From Nocardiopsis sp. CC223A (GTDB lineage Bacteria; Actinomycetota; Actinomycetes; Streptosporangiales; Streptosporangiaceae): 64,000 nucleotides of DNA. This document shows positions 61,373-64,000 of this stretch, piece after piece; positions within the stretch are counted from its first letter, which is position 1; each line of letters opens with the position of its first letter. The notes beneath the pieces were generated by a model. The model saw only the letters and a list, made by a program, of their open reading frames with translations. It ran no database searches and was not told where the DNA came from. Where the stretch lies: NCBI RefSeq assembly GCF_030766825.1, contig NZ_JASFDV010000025.1, positions 1 to 64,000 on the forward strand, in the 5' to 3' direction. The position numbers were made by a program, and so were the translations under genes.

Positions 61373-61672
61373 TCAGTAGACCCTGGTGACCTCGCGGACC
61401 TCGGTGGAGAGCAGGTAGTCCTTCGGGTCCAGGGCCGGGGCCTCCCGCCGGGGAGAGCCCCAGTAGATGCGGTTGCGCTCGGCGAAGCCCTCGGGGCCGT
61501 CGTAGGAGATCTCCCAGACGAAGTGGTCGCGTTCCTGGTCGATCCAGGCGCCGCCGAGGGAGGAGCCGAACTTCAGGCGCAGGGGGACGATCTCCTCCCG
61601 CCAGCGCCGGACCCACTCGTGGAGCAGGCCTGCGCGGACGGTGTAGGTACGGAGTTGCGTGGTGGTGGCCAT
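61373..61672 (-). CDS. NIPSNAP-like protein
   Basis: A 99-residue ferredoxin-like alpha+beta protein. It matches NIPSNAP-family layout: TTQLRTYTVRAGLLHEWVRRWREEIVPLRLKFG, then GAWIDQERDHFVWEISYDGPEGFAERNRIYW and a C-terminal REVTRVY. NIPSNAP domains are of unclear function and often occur as small stand-alone proteins. The ATG at 61672 follows GGAAAAG; the frame extends to 61741 without support. Confidence 0.85.
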   Translation of the reverse strand: MATTTQLRTYTVRAGLLHEWVRRWREEIVPLRLKFGSSLGGAWIDQERDHFVWEISYDGPEGFAERNRIYWGSPRREAPALDPKDYLLSTEVREVTRVY

Positions 61673-61807
61673 GGCACTGCTTTTCCAGGGGTGCTGTGTC
61701 GTGGTCGGACGGAAGTTCAGCAGCTCTCCCGAGGCGAACATGCTGGGAAAGCACCGACGCCCCGGCCGGGGGAGGGCGGGGCGCTGCGGCGGGATGGTGG
61801 TTCGGGG

Positions 61808-61996
61808 CTACGGGTGGGATCTGCGAGCGGAGGTGAGGAAGGCGTCCCACTCCGCAGCGGGGAAGGGTAGATGGCCCCGGGCCGGGTGCTTGGAGTCCCG
61901 GACGGCAACCCCGCAGGGCAGGTCGGCGACCTCGACGCAGTTCTGTCCGTGCCCGCTGTAGCTGCTCTTCTGAAACACGAGCTCGTTGTTCATCAT
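61808..61996 (-). CDS. DUF397-domain protein of a WhiJ-like system
   Basis: A 62-residue DUF397 protein: VFQKSSYSGHGQNCVEVADLPCGVAVRDSKHP, then FPAAEWDAFLTSAR. The start overlaps the stop of the XRE regulator by four bases (ATGA), so the two are translationally coupled. In streptomycetes these pairs act together in developmental repression (WhiJ/BldB-type networks), with the small protein thought to modulate the regulator. Confidence 0.93.
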   Translation of the reverse strand: MMNNELVFQKSSYSGHGQNCVEVADLPCGVAVRDSKHPARGHLPFPAAEWDAFLTSARRSHP

Positions 61997-62853
61997 TCGC
62001 TCTCTAGGGACTGGAGGACCTCAGCGATGAACCTTGCTGACTGGGCCGTGCTCATCGCAGAGCCCTGAACATCGCCGAAGGTAACAGTATGTTGCTCCAC
62101 CTCTTCTGCCTCCTCCAGGAAGAGTCCGTCCCCAGCCGTCTCAATGAACACGATGGGAAGGTCGCGAGGGTCCGGGAAGTCCAGGATGACGAAAGGAGCT
62201 ACCAGCGCGGCATGAGAACCAGCGGAGAAGGGCAACACTTGCACGTCTACGTTGGGCAGCTTGGCCATATACAGCAGATGCCGTAGCTGCTCGGCCATGA
62301 CGTTCGTTCCGCCGATCACACGGCGAAGAGCTGCTTCATCCAAAACAGACCGGAATCGAGCGGGGTTGATCCGGGTCAGGATCTGGCGTCGCTCCATGCG
62401 GGCATCTACTCGACGCTGAAGGGCGGATGGCTCGGTATAACGCCCTCCCTGGAGTAGAGCTGTTGTGTACTCGGGGACTTGCAACAGACCTGGGATGACT
62501 GAGGATTCGAAGGTGCGAATGGTGGATGCCTCGGACTCGAAGTCCGGGAGCGACTGAGGGCCGAACACTTCGCGGTACTTGGACCACCAGCCGCGCACCT
62601 TGGCGTCCTTGGCCAGCGCATGCAGGGCTTCGCGTTTGTCCGGAGCTGTGACCTGGTACAGGTCCATCAGCTTGTCGAGGTCGCCGGGCTTCACCGTTTG
62701 AGTCTCGGCGTTCTCGATCTGGCTGAGTTTTCCGGCCGCCCACTTCAGGGCCTTGGCCACCTGGGTGGTAGTGAGACCGGCACCGGCGCGAGCCCGCTTG
62801 AGCTCAGCGGAGAGGCGTCGGCGGCGGAGCGTGGGGCTGTGGAGAGTTGCCAT
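61993..62853 (-). CDS. WhiJ-like XRE regulator with DUF5753
   Basis: A 286-residue regulator. N-terminal XRE helix-turn-helix (about 15-75; RARAGAGLTTTQVAKALKWAAGKLSQIENAETQTVKPGDL) and a C-terminal DUF5753 domain (about 95-275; FESSVIPGLLQVPEYTTALL, LRHLLYMAKLPNVDVQVLPFSAG, DLPIVFIETAGDGLFLE). It is divergent from an anti-sigma-type ATPase and coupled to a DUF397 gene, the classical three-gene set. It probably binds the inverted repeat at 62878-62915 and represses both directions. Confidence 0.95.
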   Translation of the reverse strand: MATLHSPTLRRRRLSAELKRARAGAGLTTTQVAKALKWAAGKLSQIENAETQTVKPGDLDKLMDLYQVTAPDKREALHALAKDAKVRGWWSKYREVFGPQSLPDFESEASTIRTFESSVIPGLLQVPEYTTALLQGGRYTEPSALQRRVDARMERRQILTRINPARFRSVLDEAALRRVIGGTNVMAEQLRHLLYMAKLPNVDVQVLPFSAGSHAALVAPFVILDFPDPRDLPIVFIETAGDGLFLEEAEEVEQHTVTFGDVQGSAMSTAQSARFIAEVLQSLESE

Positions 62854-62877
62854 GGGAGCAGTCTAGGGCACCTGAAG

Positions 62878-62926
62878 TGAGATTCATGAGTCAGCGTTGA
62901 CTTTTCTGAATCTCATGTTTTATGGT
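62878..62926. promoter_or_regulatory. Shared operator and promoter of the WhiJ-like cluster
   Basis: TGAGATTCA (62878-62886) and TGAATCTCA (62907-62915) form a perfect 9-bp inverted repeat with a 20-base spacer. TTGACT (62897-62902) and TATGGT (62921-62926) lie inside and beyond it with an 18-bp spacer and should drive the ATPase gene. Confidence 0.8.
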
Positions 62927-63101
62927 GAAGGTGTTGTCGGTGATCGATCCCTCACCGAGGGTGGTGGGGGTCGTTGCTGGTCAGGCTATGCCGTGGCCGT
63001 CCCCCGCGTCCGGTGAACGCGCAGGTTTCCCCTGTCCGTGGGCGCACCGGCCGTCTCTGTCGGAGATTCCCTGTTCGTCTGTGCCGAGGAGTGTCTTTGT
63101 C

Positions 63102-63677
63102 ATGCTCGCAATCGTTCCCTCACCTCCGCCGATGCCGTCGCTGCCGGAGGTGACCCTTCCCCTGGGGGAGCTGGTGCCGCGGCGGTGCCGGCACTACTTC
63201 AACCCGCACGCCCGCCGGGCGCACTACAACGTGCGTTCCTACGAGTTCGGGTCCTCGCCGCAGCTGATGCCGCTGGTGCGGGCCTTCCTGGACACCTGCG
63301 CCACCGGGCGGGATGCCGACTACCGGTACCTGTTCACCCTGCTGGGCTCGGAGCTGGCGTCCAACGCGCTCACGCATTCGCTGTCGGGACGGCCGTTCGG
63401 AACGTTCACGCTCCGCTGCGAGCGCCGCCGCACAGGGCTGCACCTGACCTGTACCGACCAGGGCGACCTCTCCGGCCGCACCACTCCGGACGGGCAGCGC
63501 GAGCACCTGGTCGCCGACCCCTGCGGCCTGGACGCGGATGCGGAGTCGGGGCGCGGGTTGGCGCTGGTCGACGCCCTGTCCACCTCCTGGGGCGACAACG
63601 GCATCGCCGACCACCGGCAGGTGTGGTTCTTCCTCGCCTACGACCTGACCGGCAACCCGTGGACCACCGCGGCCTGA
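63102..63677 (+). CDS. Anti-sigma-factor-type ATP-binding protein (HATPase_c)
   Basis: A 191-residue protein with a GHKL ATP-binding domain: GSELASNALTHS (N-box), TCTDQGDLSGRT (Asp of the G1-like box) and SGRGLALVDALSTSW (G2). Similar proteins work as serine kinases or anti-sigma factors of the RsbW type and are the third member of WhiJ-like clusters. The ATG at 63102 follows GAGGAG (63085-63090). The mRNA leader of about 170 bases is long. Confidence 0.9.
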   Translation: MLAIVPSPPPMPSLPEVTLPLGELVPRRCRHYFNPHARRAHYNVRSYEFGSSPQLMPLVRAFLDTCATGRDADYRYLFTLLGSELASNALTHSLSGRPFGTFTLRCERRRTGLHLTCTDQGDLSGRTTPDGQREHLVADPCGLDADAESGRGLALVDALSTSWGDNGIADHRQVWFFLAYDLTGNPWTTAA

Positions 63678-63708
63678 ACGGCCGTCTTCGCACCCCGGAA
63701 CGCGAAAC

Positions 63709-63745
63709 GGGCCCAGGAGAGCGCGGCAACGCTCTTCCCAGGCCC
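63709..63745 (+). terminator. Imperfect hairpin terminator
   Basis: GGGCC (63709-63713) with GGCCC (63741-63745) and GAGCG (63719-63723) with CGCTC (63730-63734), separated by a small internal loop. Confidence 0.5.
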
Positions 63746-63791
63746 TCACAATCCCGGAATCCACACTGCGATATGTAGGAAAGCAGGATCG

Positions 63792-64000
63792 ATGACGCAT
63801 CCTATCCCGGGCCCCCGGCCCTCCAGCGACCCGCTGTTCCGCCCGCCGCCACCGCTGCCGAGGCGGAGTCCGCAGGTCGGCCCGTTCTGTCCGTCCTGCG
63901 CGCACCCCTCCTGCCGTACCCTGCGCGCCCAGCGCCTGCCCCGGCTCGGCGGCCACCGCTCCGAAGTACCGGCGGGAGCACGCCCTCGCCGCCGCCTTCC
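63792..64000 (+). CDS. Hypothetical protein, 3' partial
   Basis: The frame opens at ATG 63792 after AGGAAAGCAGGATCG and stays open to the window edge. It begins MTHPIPGPRPSSDPLF, then FCPSCAHPSCRTLRAQ, a possible zinc-binding CxxCxxxxC. It is Pro- and Arg-rich, so it may be non-coding. If real, it would belong with the ATPase gene upstream. Confidence 0.4.
   Translation, partial: MTHPIPGPRPSSDPLFRPPPPLPRRSPQVGPFCPSCAHPSCRTLRAQRLPRLGGHRSEVPAGARPRRRL

Overview
The window is very GC-rich, densely coding DNA with strong G/C bias at third codon positions. Gene content points to a filamentous or mycelial actinomycete, most likely a Nocardiopsis-like member of the Streptosporangiales. Supporting markers are a RamB-type regulator divergent from isocitrate lyase, a MocR/YczE divergent pair, an LCP cell-wall protein, dodecin, a WhiJ/DUF397/HATPase cluster and many leaderless or GTG starts. 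The genus is inferred, not proven.

1-11.2 kb: end of an NPCBM-type surface protein, a GH15 enzyme, the YczE/MocR pair with a TGGCAC-type operator region, an alpha/beta-hydrolase, moaA, rtcB, a WYL regulator divergent from an NTF2-like gene, and a small secreted protein. 11.2-24.1 kb: mobA, a large HEAT-like protein preceded by a 164-bp tandem duplication, a small Cys protein next to a C-loop small RNA resembling 6C RNA, dodecin ending in a short inverted-repeat element, an M15-like peptidase, a membrane protein, an LCP protein, a two-module Lrp regulator, an RraA-like protein whose tail is made by a 142-bp duplication, and a FadR-type regulator. 24.2-33.5 kb: CynX-type transporter and CPBP protease whose stop codons both come from a second copy of the same element, a small lipoprotein, aceA/ramB, a 174-bp duplication, and a PL1-CBM-PL9 pectate lyase whose promoter has a perfect 16-bp palindrome between -35 and -10.

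33.9-44.5 kb: hypothetical membrane protein, dienelactone hydrolase-like protein, acyl-CoA dehydrogenase with a palindromic operator, two overlapping unknown genes, TetR/SRPBCC divergent pair with an operator, a HAD-like protein, a hotdog-like protein, a second TetR, and a MerR/aldo-keto reductase operon with a textbook 19-bp-spacer promoter. 44.5-54.4 kb: an accessory-looking block of actinobacterial unknowns: a 1166-aa tail-anchored protein with a long disordered repeat region, two SEC-C paralogues, a DUF5685-like protein with a His- and Cys-rich tail, and a 567-aa unknown.

54.4-61.4 kb is a decaying zone. It holds an MFS gene that lost its first helix, an MpaB-family oxygenase gene with one frameshift, a shredded PQQ-propeller lipoprotein gene and a WD40 relic, mixed with intact small unknown genes. 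61.4-64 kb: a NIPSNAP-like protein and a complete WhiJ-like cluster (XRE-DUF5753, DUF397, anti-sigma-type ATPase) with a shared inverted-repeat operator. No tRNA, rRNA, CRISPR array or intact transposase was seen.
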